Shown here in pieces: positions 1 to 10,701 of a stretch of DNA of 36,556 nt. Position 1 is the stretch's first letter. Each line of letters begins with the position of its first letter. The position numbers and the translations under genes were made by a program. This stretch comes from Streptomyces misionensis (lineage in GTDB: Bacteria > Actinomycetota > Actinomycetes > Streptomycetales > Streptomycetaceae). The stretch lies in NCBI RefSeq assembly GCF_007896895.1, contig NZ_VOGW01000064.1:29263-65818 (forward strand), in the 5' to 3' direction. The notes under the pieces are model-generated. The model was not told the origin of the DNA. It made no database searches and saw only the letters and a list, made by a program, of their open reading frames with translations.

Positions 1-208
1 AGGGTGCTGACCAGTTCGGGGGCGGTCGGCGCGAAGACCAGGTCGAGCAGTCCGCAGCCGAAGTCGGGGCGCATGACGCGCTCGCCGCCGCCGGTGAACA
101 GCAGCTGTTCGCCGAGGTCGTGGATGTGCCCCGCGGGGCGGGCGCTCCCGGTTCGACGGGGCGGCGCGGAAGGGGGACCGTGGAGGGAGTGGAGACCGGG
201 CGGGCCAT
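1..208 (-). pseudogene. GPW/gp25-like baseplate protein fragment, partial and frame-broken
   Basis: The reverse strand reads HIHDLGEQLLFTGGGERVM, then RPDFGCGLLDLVFAPTAPEL, from about position 128 to the window edge. This resembles the conserved core of gp25 baseplate-wedge proteins of contractile phage tails and Streptomyces contractile injection systems (family recognition from memory). The gene runs off the left edge. No ATG or GTG opens this frame upstream. The nearest ATG (208) starts a proline-rich N-terminus (MARPVSTPSTVPLPRRPVEP) in another frame, so one indel between about 130 and 190 would join them. It is either a pseudogene, a sequencing error, or a gene using a remote TTG near 217. 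The baseplate assignment is moderately sure; the broken state is read directly. Confidence 0.55.
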
Positions 209-637
209 GCCACTGCAACCGGCGGGACGGACGGCGAGTTACGCTGGGTGCCCCATCGGGTGCGCGGCGTGCTCGAAATGGACGCGTACGGGGGCGGGGA
301 GAGCCGCAAGGTTGTTCGCCCATAGCGGAGGGAACGGGGCCGCGTGGCATGGAGTGTCAGTCCCAGCGGGTAAGACATGCCTAGTGGGAGGGGGCGACCT
401 GCGGGCGAGGCGGTCTCCCGTTCGCCATCGGCGTAGTGGCGAGTGGGGTAACTGTCTGGCCTGGGGGAACATCGTCTCGCACCATCGGGTTGGAGCAGAT
501 GTCGGCGTTCGGGGTCAGGAGGCCATCGACGGTGTCGGCAGTTGGAATGAGCGGTCCCCGCTTGCGGGACTAAGCTGCGGAAGGACAGGGAGGGGAAGTT
601 CCCCCCACTGCCTGACCGCTCTGAGGAGCGATTAACG
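209..637. other. Non-coding region upstream of clpC
   Basis: About 430 bases with no convincing gene. Open frames here show no recognisable protein and no good ribosome-binding site. It holds the clpC control region, including the ClgR-type box at 420-433, and presumably the promoter. Just before the clpC start a GAGGAG ribosome-binding site lies at 622-627. Confidence 0.6.
420..433 (+). promoter_or_regulatory. ClgR-type operator upstream of clpC
   Basis: The sequence GTTCGCCATCGGCG fits GTTCGC-N5-GCG exactly, the box described for ClgR, the activator of clp and lon protease genes in Streptomyces. It lies about 200 bases before the clpC start. The match is seen directly; that ClgR binds here is inferred from the known regulon. 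Confidence 0.7.
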
Positions 638-3160
<2,523 letters not shown>

Positions 3161-3181
3161 GCCTCCGGCGGTTCAGCTGAA

Positions 3182-3215
3182 AAAGGGGCCGGTGCCTTCG
3201 GGCACCGGCCCCTTT
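3182..3215. terminator. Bidirectional terminator between clpC and the NACHT gene
   Basis: A perfect 15-bp stem (AAAGGGGCCGGTGCC paired with its complement) closes on a UUCG tetraloop. A-rich and T-rich flanks on the two sides let it serve both converging genes. It abuts the stop codon of the NACHT gene. Confidence 0.9.
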
Positions 3216-6200
3216 CAGCGTTCTTCCACGGTGAGTTCCGCGTTCGGGAAGAGATCCTGATACCTGGAGGCCGGGAAGGAGCTGCCGGGCTGGGGAGTCA
3301 GGATCACCGTGCGCAGGCCCGGCAACCGCAGACTCAGCGTGGAGAGGTCCTCGGTTCCGGTCATCAGCGGGACCTGAAGCTCCTCGACGCCGGGAAGTTC
3401 CGGCATGTGGTCGAGGGAGTACGGGAGTTCCCGGAGGATCTTCCCGTCCAGGTAGAGGCTGGTGAGGCCGGGAAGTTCGGCGACTTCCCGCCAGTCGGCG
3501 GCCGTCAGTTCCGTGGTCAGCGGTCCGAGGCTCAACGTGCGCAGACCGCTCCAGTGCCTCAGTCCGCGCAAACCCGTGCTGTCGGTGCTGAACTTTCCGA
3601 GGAAGAGAAAATTGAGCGGCGCGTCGACCGGCAGGGCCTGCGTGAGGTCGTCGCCCGGCAATTGCTGGCTCACGGTGATCGTGATGAGGGACCGCAGAGA
3701 CCGTAGGCCTGTCGTGTCGGCAATGCCGTTCCAGCCGAGCAGAGTGAGCGGCAGCGCGGAAAGCCGGTCCAGGCCTTTCGCGGCCGGGCAGTTGTCCAGC
3801 CACAGGCTGCGAAGACCGGCGAACGACAGAAGAGTGCCCAGATCGGTGAGGTCAGGGTTATCCAATATGACGAGCGACGTCACCGCCTCGGGTGCCGACA
3901 CCGCGGCCACCAATTCATCGGCCCTGTGCGCACCTTCCATGGACAACCAGTGCCAGGGACGCATCCGCGCGAGCGCCGCGAGTTGCTCGCCCGAGTTGCA
4001 CCTCAGGTAGAGATCCGTCCGGTCCAGATGGTCCAGCACCTCCGCCGCGTACTCCCCGGCGTCGAACCGCCCCCACGTCCCCACGAGCTGCCGCCGCACA
4101 TCCAGGTCCCGATGCTCCCGGAACCGACGCAGCACCCCCAGCGCCCCCTCGGGCTCGACCTCCCCGAGGAGGGACGCGGTGACGACCACGCCCAGTGACT
4201 CCGCGTCCGTCAGCCCGTCCGGGCCCGGCAGCAGCTCCAGCACCAGCGGTCCGGCCTCCGCCAGGGCCCGGGCGTCCTCCTTCGTCCGCGGCGGGATCAG
4301 CGCCGCCGCCCGTGCCTCCACCTCCGCCCGCACGCCCGCGTCCAGGGCCACCGCGTGTTCCAGGCAGGCGAGGGCCAGCAGGGTCAGTCGGGGGGTGTCC
4401 CGCGCGAGCAGCTGCCGGAGCAGCCAGGCCCGCTCCCGGGGGCGCGCGTGGGCGACGGCCATGCGGATGACGTCCTCCCACTGGGTGTCGTCGGCGTGGC
4501 CGAGCAGCACCTCCAGATGCCCCTCCTCGACCGCGTACCGCGCCCCCAGGTAGTCCTGGAAGGTGCGGTGGACGAAGTCCACGACGCCCTGTGCCGGCTG
4601 CCGGAGCAGACCACTGCGCAGCAGCAGCTCCCGCAGGACCGCCGGCGCGTCACCGCCCGCCGAGGCCACCGCCGGCAGGCACCGCTCCACGATGCCCTCC
4701 GCCGTGTCGGCGTCCATCTCCGTGCGGCCGCCGAGCACCAGCGCGTACGCGAGCCGTTGCAGCAGCTCCAGCTGGGCCTCCTCGCCCAGTTCGACGGCCA
4801 TGCCCCGCTCCCGGTCCCGGCGCGCGAGCAGCATCGTGAGGGCGGCGTCGTACAACTCCTTGCGTCCGGTGGGGAGATAGCCCCGGCGTTCGCGGTGCAG
4901 GGCGCAGATCAGGCCGCACATCAGGGGGTTGGTCGTCAGCCGGGCCAGATCGCGTTTCGTGCGCAGGGAGTCCAGCAGCGGCGCCTCGAACTCCGGGGCC
5001 CGCGCCGCCTCGTGCCAGCGGCGGACGAAGGTGGCGACCTCCGAGCGGCGCATCGGGGCCAGGGTCAGCTCCCGGAAGCCCTCCTGGGCCAGCCAGTCGG
5101 CGCGTACGGCGGTCGGGCGGGAGGTCAGCAGCCAGCGGTTGCCGGGGTAGGCCGCGAGGAGGGAGCGCAGCCAGTCGCGGGTGCGGTGGCGGTCGGCGGC
5201 CGGTATCTCGTCCAGGCCGTCCACGAGGACCAGGCCCCGGCCCGCCGTGAGCACGCGTTCGGCCCAGCCCTCCGGTGGGGTCAGCGGGCAGCTCACGGCC
5301 TTCAGGAAGCCGTCCGGGGCGGGCAGGGCGCCGGTGCGGATCAGGGTGCGCAGGGGGAGGACGTAGGGGACGCGGTCGCCGTCGCGGGCCGCGGTGACCG
5401 CGAGCCACTGCACCAGGGTGGTCTTGCCGGAACCGGCGTCGCCGCGCAGCAGCACCCGGTCGTCGGCGAGCAGCGCCTCCTCGGCCCGCAGCCGGCCGTT
5501 GACGGCCGACGGGTGCTCGCCGGGCGCCGGGTCGGGCGGGGAGTCCCCGGCCGCCGTCGCCTCCAGGCTCAGGTAGGCGACCTGGAGGGGCCAGCGGTCG
5601 GGGGAGTCGCGCAGGTCGACGCCGTAGATGGTGATGTGGTTGTGGTGGGCGGCGACATACGGCAGATAGCGGCGTTCGAAGGCGGTGTCGCGCCCGTCGG
5701 GACGCGGGATGCGGACGATCAACTCGTCCACCTTCGCGATGAGTTCGGCCTGTGCCCGGCTCTGCTCCACGAGCGTGCGGGCCACGAAGGACGACCGCCG
5801 GGTGAAGAACTCCAGGATCTGGAGGCAGGCCCATTCGGTCGCCGAGTCGAGGAAGTGGCGGGCGTCCGCGGAGAGGCCGTCGGAGCCGGCCGAGCCGTCG
5901 CTCAGCCGTTTCGCCAGGTCGCGGTATCCGAGGCGCACCGCCTGTACGTCGTCCATGTCCAGATCGCCGAGCGTCAGCAGCCGCCCGGCCAGCGCGCCGG
6001 CCACCGCGTTCCGCTCGTCCGCCGGGAACGGCGCCTCGCCCGGGGACTCCACCGCCCGGGCCACGATCCGCTCGGCGAGCCTGTGGACGTCCTTCTCGCC
6101 GAGCGACCGCTTCTCGCCCCGGAACGTCACCAGCGCGGACAGCCGCACCGGCTTGTCCACCAGGCCCGCCCCCGGGCCGTCCTGCACGAACAGCTTCCGC

Positions 6201-6256
6201 ATCAGCGGGCCGATCGCCGCGGACGCCAGCTTGCCGCCCAGTACCGTCGGCTCCAT
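3215..6256 (-). CDS. NACHT-domain NLR-like ATPase with C-terminal leucine-rich repeats
   Basis: A 1013-residue STAND-class NTPase. Residues 1-200 form a helical N-terminal region of the kind seen before prokaryotic NACHT domains. Walker A GDAGSGKTT lies near 272, Walker B LVLVDGLDEI near 345 and a sensor-like LLTSRP near 375. Helical and winged segments follow to about 730. The last 270 residues contain irregular leucine-rich repeats (LVILDNPDLTDLGTLLSF, LRTLSLGPL, LTSLYLDGK). Prokaryotic NACHT proteins include anti-phage sensors (bNACHT), so defence is a reasonable inference, but regulation or signalling is possible. There is no N-terminal nuclease, TIR or protease effector and no membrane segment. 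ATG 6256 has GGGGGTGA just upstream. It appears to be a single-gene unit, converging on clpC. Confidence 0.85.
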   Translation of the reverse strand: MEPTVLGGKLASAAIGPLMRKLFVQDGPGAGLVDKPVRLSALVTFRGEKRSLGEKDVHRLAERIVARAVESPGEAPFPADERNAVAGALAGRLLTLGDLDMDDVQAVRLGYRDLAKRLSDGSAGSDGLSADARHFLDSATEWACLQILEFFTRRSSFVARTLVEQSRAQAELIAKVDELIVRIPRPDGRDTAFERRYLPYVAAHHNHITIYGVDLRDSPDRWPLQVAYLSLEATAAGDSPPDPAPGEHPSAVNGRLRAEEALLADDRVLLRGDAGSGKTTLVQWLAVTAARDGDRVPYVLPLRTLIRTGALPAPDGFLKAVSCPLTPPEGWAERVLTAGRGLVLVDGLDEIPAADRHRTRDWLRSLLAAYPGNRWLLTSRPTAVRADWLAQEGFRELTLAPMRRSEVATFVRRWHEAARAPEFEAPLLDSLRTKRDLARLTTNPLMCGLICALHRERRGYLPTGRKELYDAALTMLLARRDRERGMAVELGEEAQLELLQRLAYALVLGGRTEMDADTAEGIVERCLPAVASAGGDAPAVLRELLLRSGLLRQPAQGVVDFVHRTFQDYLGARYAVEEGHLEVLLGHADDTQWEDVIRMAVAHARPRERAWLLRQLLARDTPRLTLLALACLEHAVALDAGVRAEVEARAAALIPPRTKEDARALAEAGPLVLELLPGPDGLTDAESLGVVVTASLLGEVEPEGALGVLRRFREHRDLDVRRQLVGTWGRFDAGEYAAEVLDHLDRTDLYLRCNSGEQLAALARMRPWHWLSMEGAHRADELVAAVSAPEAVTSLVILDNPDLTDLGTLLSFAGLRSLWLDNCPAAKGLDRLSALPLTLLGWNGIADTTGLRSLRSLITITVSQQLPGDDLTQALPVDAPLNFLFLGKFSTDSTGLRGLRHWSGLRTLSLGPLTTELTAADWREVAELPGLTSLYLDGKILRELPYSLDHMPELPGVEELQVPLMTGTEDLSTLSLRLPGLRTVILTPQPGSSFPASRYQDLFPNAELTVEER

Positions 6257-6314
6257 CCGTCACCCCCGTGGTCGTACGACCATCCTGAAGACTACGGACG
6301 GAGCCTAACCGGGG

Positions 6315-6956
6315 TCACGACAACTGGCCGTCGTAGTCGGGCAGTTTGAAGGTGCGGTCGGCGTGGCCGCCGGAGAGGTCGGTGGCACTGTTGCCGATGT
6401 TGGCGATGATGTCGTAGCCCTTGCCCTCGATGTCGGCGCGCTGGGCCGTCTTGTAGTCGGCGACGTTCTTGAAGAGGTCGAGGAGCCCGCGCACGTAGAG
6501 GCCGGAGACCCGGTATCCGTCGTACTGAAGGTTCCACCTGGTGGGCGCCTCGATGACGCCCGGGCGGGCGGTGACGAAGAAGAGCGAGACGCCGTGCTCC
6601 TGGGCGTACGCGGCGACGTCCAGGACCGGCTCGTTGGCCGCCTGGGGGACCTGGAAGCCGAGGTCGGTCGCCAGCGCGGTGTTGTCGATGTCGAGGACGA
6701 TGGCCTGCTTCTCGCCCGGCCGGGCCTCGGCGATGCGCTCCTTGACGTAGGGCAGGGCCTGGTCCATCACGGTCCGGCAGTCCTGCTGCCAGGTGGCGTA
6801 GTCGACCTTGCCGGTGGCGGCGCTCGCCGTCGCCGCCGTGGTGGCGGCCGGGGCCGGGCCGGCGTCCGCCGCCCGGGCCGGGGCGGCCACGGCGGCCAGG
6901 GAGGCCACGGAGACGGCGGTCACGGCGAGGCGGCGCGCCAGGGGGCCTGTGGTCAT
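6315..6956 (-). CDS. Secreted HAD-family acid phosphatase (class B type)
   Basis: A 213-residue exported phosphatase of the haloacid dehalogenase superfamily. The N-terminus MTTGPLARRLAVTAVS runs into an Ala/Val-rich hydrophobic core and an AXA-type cleavage site near residue 29. Motif I is VLDIDNTAL with Asp89 and Asp91 (nucleophile and acid/base), motif II is FFVTAR, a candidate motif III lysine lies in YKTAQR, and the acidic motif IV is GNSATDL. The family hydrolyses phosphomonoesters outside the cytoplasm; the substrate is unknown. I chose ATG 6956 because GAGAGGAA precedes it at good spacing and the signal peptide then starts properly. A further upstream ATG (6986) would add ten unlikely residues. 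It has no obvious operon partner. Confidence 0.85.
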   Translation of the reverse strand: MTTGPLARRLAVTAVSVASLAAVAAPARAADAGPAPAATTAATASAATGKVDYATWQQDCRTVMDQALPYVKERIAEARPGEKQAIVLDIDNTALATDLGFQVPQAANEPVLDVAAYAQEHGVSLFFVTARPGVIEAPTRWNLQYDGYRVSGLYVRGLLDLFKNVADYKTAQRADIEGKGYDIIANIGNSATDLSGGHADRTFKLPDYDGQLS

Positions 6957-7407
6957 CGGTGGGGGTTCCTCTCGCATCCGGTGCACGGAGATGGCAGGTG
7001 CATGCTCGGTGGTGCGGGTGGCGCGAGGGGAACCGTAGGGTTACCGGACGGTAGGTGGATAGGGGTCTGCGTCACATTCGTGGCCGTGCGGATCGGCCGG
7101 GCCGGTGATAAGGCGCACAGGCGAAATGTCCCTTACTAGCCCTGATAGTGGGATGGGTCGGCCGGGTAAAGGGTGGGCAAAAGGTGTGTCGGTCGCCGAA
7201 CCCCGGGTCAAAGACGCACGTCGGGGGCCTGGGTGCCCGGTGGTCGCCGGGCCTGTCAAGGTGATGCCGGCCGGGTGGCCCTCTACTACCGCGCGCCGTA
7301 GAAGCGCCACTTTTACCCGGCGGGGCGATCGGTTACCAAGGGATGGCCGCCGCGGTGAACGTCTGTGCGCCGGGCGGCCGATCCGTCCCCGATTTCACGA
7401 GGTCTCG
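6957..7407 (+). promoter_or_regulatory. Long leader of the M23 peptidase gene, candidate c-di-AMP (ydaO-type) riboswitch
   Basis: No gene lies in these 450 bases. Between about 7190 and 7407 the plus strand carries elements in an order that recalls the ydaO-yuaA class: GTCGCCGAACCCC at 7190-7202, then GGTTACCAA near 7331, GCGGTGAAC near 7350, and GGCCGATCCGTC near 7377, close to the start codon. Streptomyces cell-wall hydrolases are known targets of this riboswitch, and a diadenylate cyclase (disA) lies in this window. The 5' element is further from the core than I expect, and I could not fold the RNA, so this is a candidate only. The promoter for the divergent phosphatase gene must also lie here. 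Confidence 0.42.
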
Positions 7408-7956
7408 ATGATCAAGCGCTTCACGTCCCGTGCGTTCCGTGCGTCCTCGCTCCGTACCCGCGCCGCCGTTCTGGCCGCCGGTGTCGCTGTCCCGGTCGTG
7501 CTGGGCGCCGGAGCCGCGAGCGCCGCTCCGTCGGCCGCCTCCTGGGTCGACCCGGTGAAGAAGTACTCGTTGTCCGCGGGCTTCAACCAGTCCGGCGCCC
7601 ACTGGGCCGCCAAGCACAGCGGCCAGGACTTCGCCGTCCCGACCGGCACCGACGTCGTCGCCGTCCACGGCGGCACCGTGGTCAAGGCCGGTCCCAACGG
7701 CGCCGGCGACGGCCCCGCGTACGGCAACGCCGTCGTGATCAGGCACGAGAACGGCGTCTACTCCCAGTACGCGCACCTGTCCCGCGTGGACGTGCGGATC
7801 GGCCAGAGCGTGAAGGCCGGCCAGCACATCGCCCTGTCCGGCTCCACCGGCAACTCCACCGGCCCCCACCTGCACTTCGAGATCCGTACCACGCCGAACT
7901 ACGGCTCCGCCCTCAACCCGCTGTCCTACCTGCGTGGCAAGGGCCTCAAGGTCTGA
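7408..7956 (+). CDS. Secreted M23 (LytM-type) peptidase
   Basis: A 182-residue exported zinc metallopeptidase that should cut peptide cross-links in peptidoglycan. The signal peptide has a basic start (MIKRFTSRAFRASSLRTR), a hydrophobic core and a cleavage site around GAASA-AP near residue 38. The LytM domain fills the rest, with zinc ligands in HSGQD (H and D) and in GPHLHFEIR (HxH), and the usual GTDVVAVHGGTVV strand. There is no separate cell-wall-binding domain. ATG 7408 is the only start giving a normal signal peptide; the frame is open further upstream but that part lies in the leader. The unusually long leader suggests riboswitch control. It converges on the tetR gene, seven bases away. 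Confidence 0.9.
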   Translation: MIKRFTSRAFRASSLRTRAAVLAAGVAVPVVLGAGAASAAPSAASWVDPVKKYSLSAGFNQSGAHWAAKHSGQDFAVPTGTDVVAVHGGTVVKAGPNGAGDGPAYGNAVVIRHENGVYSQYAHLSRVDVRIGQSVKAGQHIALSGSTGNSTGPHLHFEIRTTPNYGSALNPLSYLRGKGLKV

Positions 7957-7963
7957 GCCGGCG

Positions 7964-8557
7964 CTAGCGGTGCGCGTGTTCGTGCGCCTGGGTGACCTGG
8001 TCCAGGGCGACCTCGAGAACGGCCGCGCGCTTCTTCTCGACGTCGCCGTCCAGGTCCTGGAGCAGGAACATGCCGGCGTGCAGGGTGAACAGCGCGCTGA
8101 CCGAGCGCACCTGGTCGACCAGTTCGGCGTCCGGGTCCAGCAGGATGTCCCGCAGGCAGCGCATCCGGTCCTTGAAGGAGTCGCCGATGCGCAGCTCCCG
8201 CACCGTCGCCTGGTTCTCCTGCATGAAGCGGAACAGCGGCTCCGCGTGTGAGAGCGCCCGGCTGTAGCGGCGCACTATCTCCTGCTTCGTCTCCAGGGTG
8301 TGCGGCTGGCCGCGTCCCCACTCGATCAGGTCCTGGATCGGCTGCGTCAGGTCCTCGAAGAGGCTGACGATGATCTCTTCCTTGGTCTTGAAGTGGTAGT
8401 ACAGGGCCGCCTTGGTGACGTCGAGACGCTCCGCGATCTCGCGCAGCGAGGTCTTCTCGTAGCCCTGCTCCGCGAAGAGTGCGAGCGCGACGTCCTGGAT
8501 GCGCTGGCGGGTGTTGCCGCGGCGCTGTTGCTTGGTGCCGTCCATGGTGCCGCCCAT
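7964..8557 (-). CDS. TetR-family repressor of the adjacent MFS exporter
   Basis: A 197-residue TetR/AcrR regulator. The N-terminal helix-turn-helix is typical (ALFAEQGYEKTSLREIAERL then DVTKAALYYHFKTKEEII, about residues 28-66). The C-terminal two-thirds is a helical ligand-binding and dimer domain. ATG 8557 has AAGGAG at good spacing. It is transcribed away from a drug-exporter gene across an intergenic region holding two matched operator arms. It most likely represses both genes and releases on binding an exporter substrate. That pairing is inference from context; the ligand is unknown. Confidence 0.9.
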   Translation of the reverse strand: MGGTMDGTKQQRRGNTRQRIQDVALALFAEQGYEKTSLREIAERLDVTKAALYYHFKTKEEIIVSLFEDLTQPIQDLIEWGRGQPHTLETKQEIVRRYSRALSHAEPLFRFMQENQATVRELRIGDSFKDRMRCLRDILLDPDAELVDQVRSVSALFTLHAGMFLLQDLDGDVEKKRAAVLEVALDQVTQAHEHAHR

Positions 8558-8583
8558 CCTCGTACTCCTTGCGCTCCCGCGAA

Positions 8584-8653
8584 ACTTACTTGACGCCCGG
8601 CTAGTTGCCGTCTACCTTGCCCAGTGTAGTAACTAGCCGGGCGGCAAGTAAGT
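8584..8653. promoter_or_regulatory. Paired TetR operators and divergent promoter region
   Basis: Two 23-bp arms form a large inverted repeat: 8584-8606 (ACTTACTTGACGCCCGGCTA...) and 8631-8653, matching at 22 of 23 positions and separated by 24 bases. Each arm contains its own imperfect dyad (ACTTG-N8-CTAGT), as expected of a TetR dimer site, so these look like two operators in opposite orientation. Within them a sigma70-like promoter for the exporter is visible: TTGACG at 8590-8595, 17 bases, then TACCTT at 8613-8618, so the left operator overlaps the -35 box. The repeat is read directly; its use as an operator is inferred. Confidence 0.85.
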
Positions 8654-8682
8654 GGCCGCCGGGGGGAGTGGGAAGAAGAAAG

Positions 8683-10254
8683 ATGGCGGACACGGTGGAG
8701 AGCGCCCCAGAGGGCCGCAAACAGAGAAGCGTGCGCGTGGTGCTGCTCGCGCTCATGATCGCGATGATGCTCGCGATGCTCGACAACATGATCGTGGGTA
8801 CGGCGATGCCCACGATCGTCGGCGAACTCGGTGGGCTGGAACACCTGTCCTGGGTGGTGACCGGCTACACCCTGGCCACCGCGGCCTCGACCCCGATCTG
8901 GGGCAAGCTCGGTGACATGTACGGGCGCAAGGGCGCCTTCCTCAGCTCGATCGTGATCTTCCTGATCGGCTCGGCGCTCAGCGGCATGGCCCAGAACATG
9001 GGTGAGCTGATCGGCTTCCGCGCCGTGCAGGGCCTCGGCGCCGGCGGTCTGATGGTCGGCGTCATGGCGATCATCGGCGACCTGGTGCCGCCGCGGGAGC
9101 GGGGCAAGTACCAGGGCATGATGGCCGGCGTCATGGCGCTGGCGATGATCGGCGGTCCGCTGGTCGGCGGCACGATCACCGACAACTGGGGCTGGCGCTG
9201 GTCCTTCTACATCAACCTGCCGCTCGGCGCGGTCGCCCTCGTGCTGGTCACCGCCGTGCTGCACCTGCCGAAGAAGCGGTCCCAGGCGGGCATCGACTAC
9301 CTCGGCGTCGTCCTGCTGACCGTCGGCATCACCTCGATCGTGCTCGTCACCACCTGGGGCGGCAGCGAGTACGCGTGGACCTCCGCGCGGATCCTGGAGC
9401 TGATCGCGCTCGGCGTGGTCGCCCTGGTCGGCTTCGTCTTCTGGCAGACGAAGGCCGCCGAGCCGGTGCTGCCGCTGCACATCTTCCGCAGCCGCAACTT
9501 CACGCTGATGTCCGTCATCGGCTTCATCACCGGCTTCGTGATGTTCGGCGCCACGCTCTTCCTGCCGCTGTACCAGCAGGCGGTGCAGGGCGCGTCCGCG
9601 ACCAACTCCGGTCTGCTGCTGCTGCCGATGCTCGGCGCGATGATGGTGACGTCGATGGTCGCCGGACGGGTCACCACCAACAGCGGCCGCTACAAGATCT
9701 TCCCGATCGTCGGCGGTGTGCTGATGATCGTCGGCCTGTACCTGATGTCGCTGATGGACACGGGCACGACCCGCGTCACCTCGGGCCTCTACATGGCCGT
9801 CCTCGGCCTCGGCATGGGCTGCCTGATGCAGATCACCATGCTGGTGGCGCAGAACAGCGTCGAGATGAGGGACATGGGCGTGGCCTCGTCGTCCACGACG
9901 CTCTTCCGTACGCTCGGCTCCTCGTTCGGTGTCGCCATCATGGGCGCGCTGTTCAACAACCGGGTCAAGGACGTCATGGCCGAGCGGGCCGGCGCGCTGG
10001 GCAAGAACATCACCGAGCAGTCCGCGCAGCTCGACGCGAAGAGCCTGAAGAAACTGCCGCCGCTGGCCCGCGAGGCCTACCAGCACGCGGTCTCCGCCGG
10101 CACCCACTCCGCGTTCCTGCTGGGCGCCGCGATCGCCGTCCTGGTCCTGCTGGCGGCCTTCTTCGTCAAGGAGGTCCCTCTGCGGGGCGGCCCCCAGGCC
10201 CCGAAGGCCGACGACACGGAACCGGCGGCGCCGCCGCTGGCCGAGGCGGTCTGA
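8683..10254 (+). CDS. MFS drug exporter, DHA2 (EmrB/QacA) family, 14 membrane segments
   Basis: A 523-residue proton-driven multidrug transporter of the inner membrane. The first segment contains MLAMLDNMIVGTAMPTIVGE, carrying the acidic residue typical of DHA2 helix 1. The GKLGDMYGRKGAF loop is the MFS motif A between helices 2 and 3. RAVQGLGAGGLMVG and the GPLVGGTITDNWGWRWSFYI region match DHA2 motifs B and C, and hydrophobic stretches allow 14 helices. The tail is Pro/Ala-rich and acidic. ATG 8683 follows a purine-rich GGGAAGAAGAAAG sequence; an upstream in-frame start at 8605 lies inside the operator region and is rejected. It is likely controlled by the divergent TetR protein. Substrate is unknown. 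Confidence 0.93.
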   Translation: MADTVESAPEGRKQRSVRVVLLALMIAMMLAMLDNMIVGTAMPTIVGELGGLEHLSWVVTGYTLATAASTPIWGKLGDMYGRKGAFLSSIVIFLIGSALSGMAQNMGELIGFRAVQGLGAGGLMVGVMAIIGDLVPPRERGKYQGMMAGVMALAMIGGPLVGGTITDNWGWRWSFYINLPLGAVALVLVTAVLHLPKKRSQAGIDYLGVVLLTVGITSIVLVTTWGGSEYAWTSARILELIALGVVALVGFVFWQTKAAEPVLPLHIFRSRNFTLMSVIGFITGFVMFGATLFLPLYQQAVQGASATNSGLLLLPMLGAMMVTSMVAGRVTTNSGRYKIFPIVGGVLMIVGLYLMSLMDTGTTRVTSGLYMAVLGLGMGCLMQITMLVAQNSVEMRDMGVASSSTTLFRTLGSSFGVAIMGALFNNRVKDVMAERAGALGKNITEQSAQLDAKSLKKLPPLAREAYQHAVSAGTHSAFLLGAAIAVLVLLAAFFVKEVPLRGGPQAPKADDTEPAAPPLAEAV

Positions 10255-10271
10255 CCTCGCGCTCTGCGCAC

Positions 10272-10309
10272 CGAAGGCCCCCGGCGGGTGTCCGCCCCGG
10301 GGGCCTTCG
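10272..10309 (+). terminator. Terminator of the MFS exporter gene
   Basis: A perfect outer stem of 11 bp (CGAAGGCCCCC at 10272-10282 with its complement at 10299-10309) and a further GGCGG/CCGCC pairing inside it lie 17 bases after the stop. There is no strong T run, as is common in Streptomyces. Confidence 0.8.
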
Positions 10310-10310
10310 C

Positions 10311-10701
10311 CTGTTCGTGAGGGGTGTGACGCGCGAGATCCGCCGATGGCTCGTGGAGTGCGCCCCCGTGCGAACCCGGCCTCCGCGCCCGTGGCATCGG
10401 CGCCACGGCGCACGGGCCGGCCCCTGGGGCCGCGGTTGGGCGGCGCCCGGAGGCGACGGCCGTGAGTCTCACGCCGGAGTCGGACGAGCGCCCGGGCAGG
10501 CTGTACGTGGGGGAATCGGGAAGCGCCTCGCCGCTCTTCGTCGATTCCCACGCCGAGGACACCTGGCGGGACCGGCGGGCGATCACCGCGGCCGACGACC
10601 AGCCCCGGTCCTCACCCCGCCCGCGAGACCGGTCGAGGGCCCGCTCGGACAGGACCGAGAACGAGCCGGGCCCGCGCGGGGCCCTCGCCCCCGCCCCCTC
10701 G
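10311..10701. other. Gap between exporter and SDR genes; possible gene remnant
   Basis: No complete gene is evident. On the plus strand a GTG at 10462 opens about 60 codons with coding-like G/C third positions (peptide includes RLYVGESGSASPLFVDSHAE), which then decay into Arg/Pro-rich sequence without a clear end. I do not recognise it; it could be a truncated gene. Near 10668-10684 a GGGCCC...GGGGCCC hairpin could end the SDR transcript on the minus strand. Confidence 0.35.

Noticed and set aside
4355..6349. 664-codon plus-strand frame across the NACHT gene
   Set aside because: Antisense shadow of the NACHT-LRR frame with skewed Gln/Gly/Arg composition and no ribosome-binding site.
8347..10551. 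734-codon minus-strand frame across the MFS exporter
   Set aside because: His/Asp/Arg-rich antisense shadow; the plus-strand frame has all DHA2 transporter motifs.
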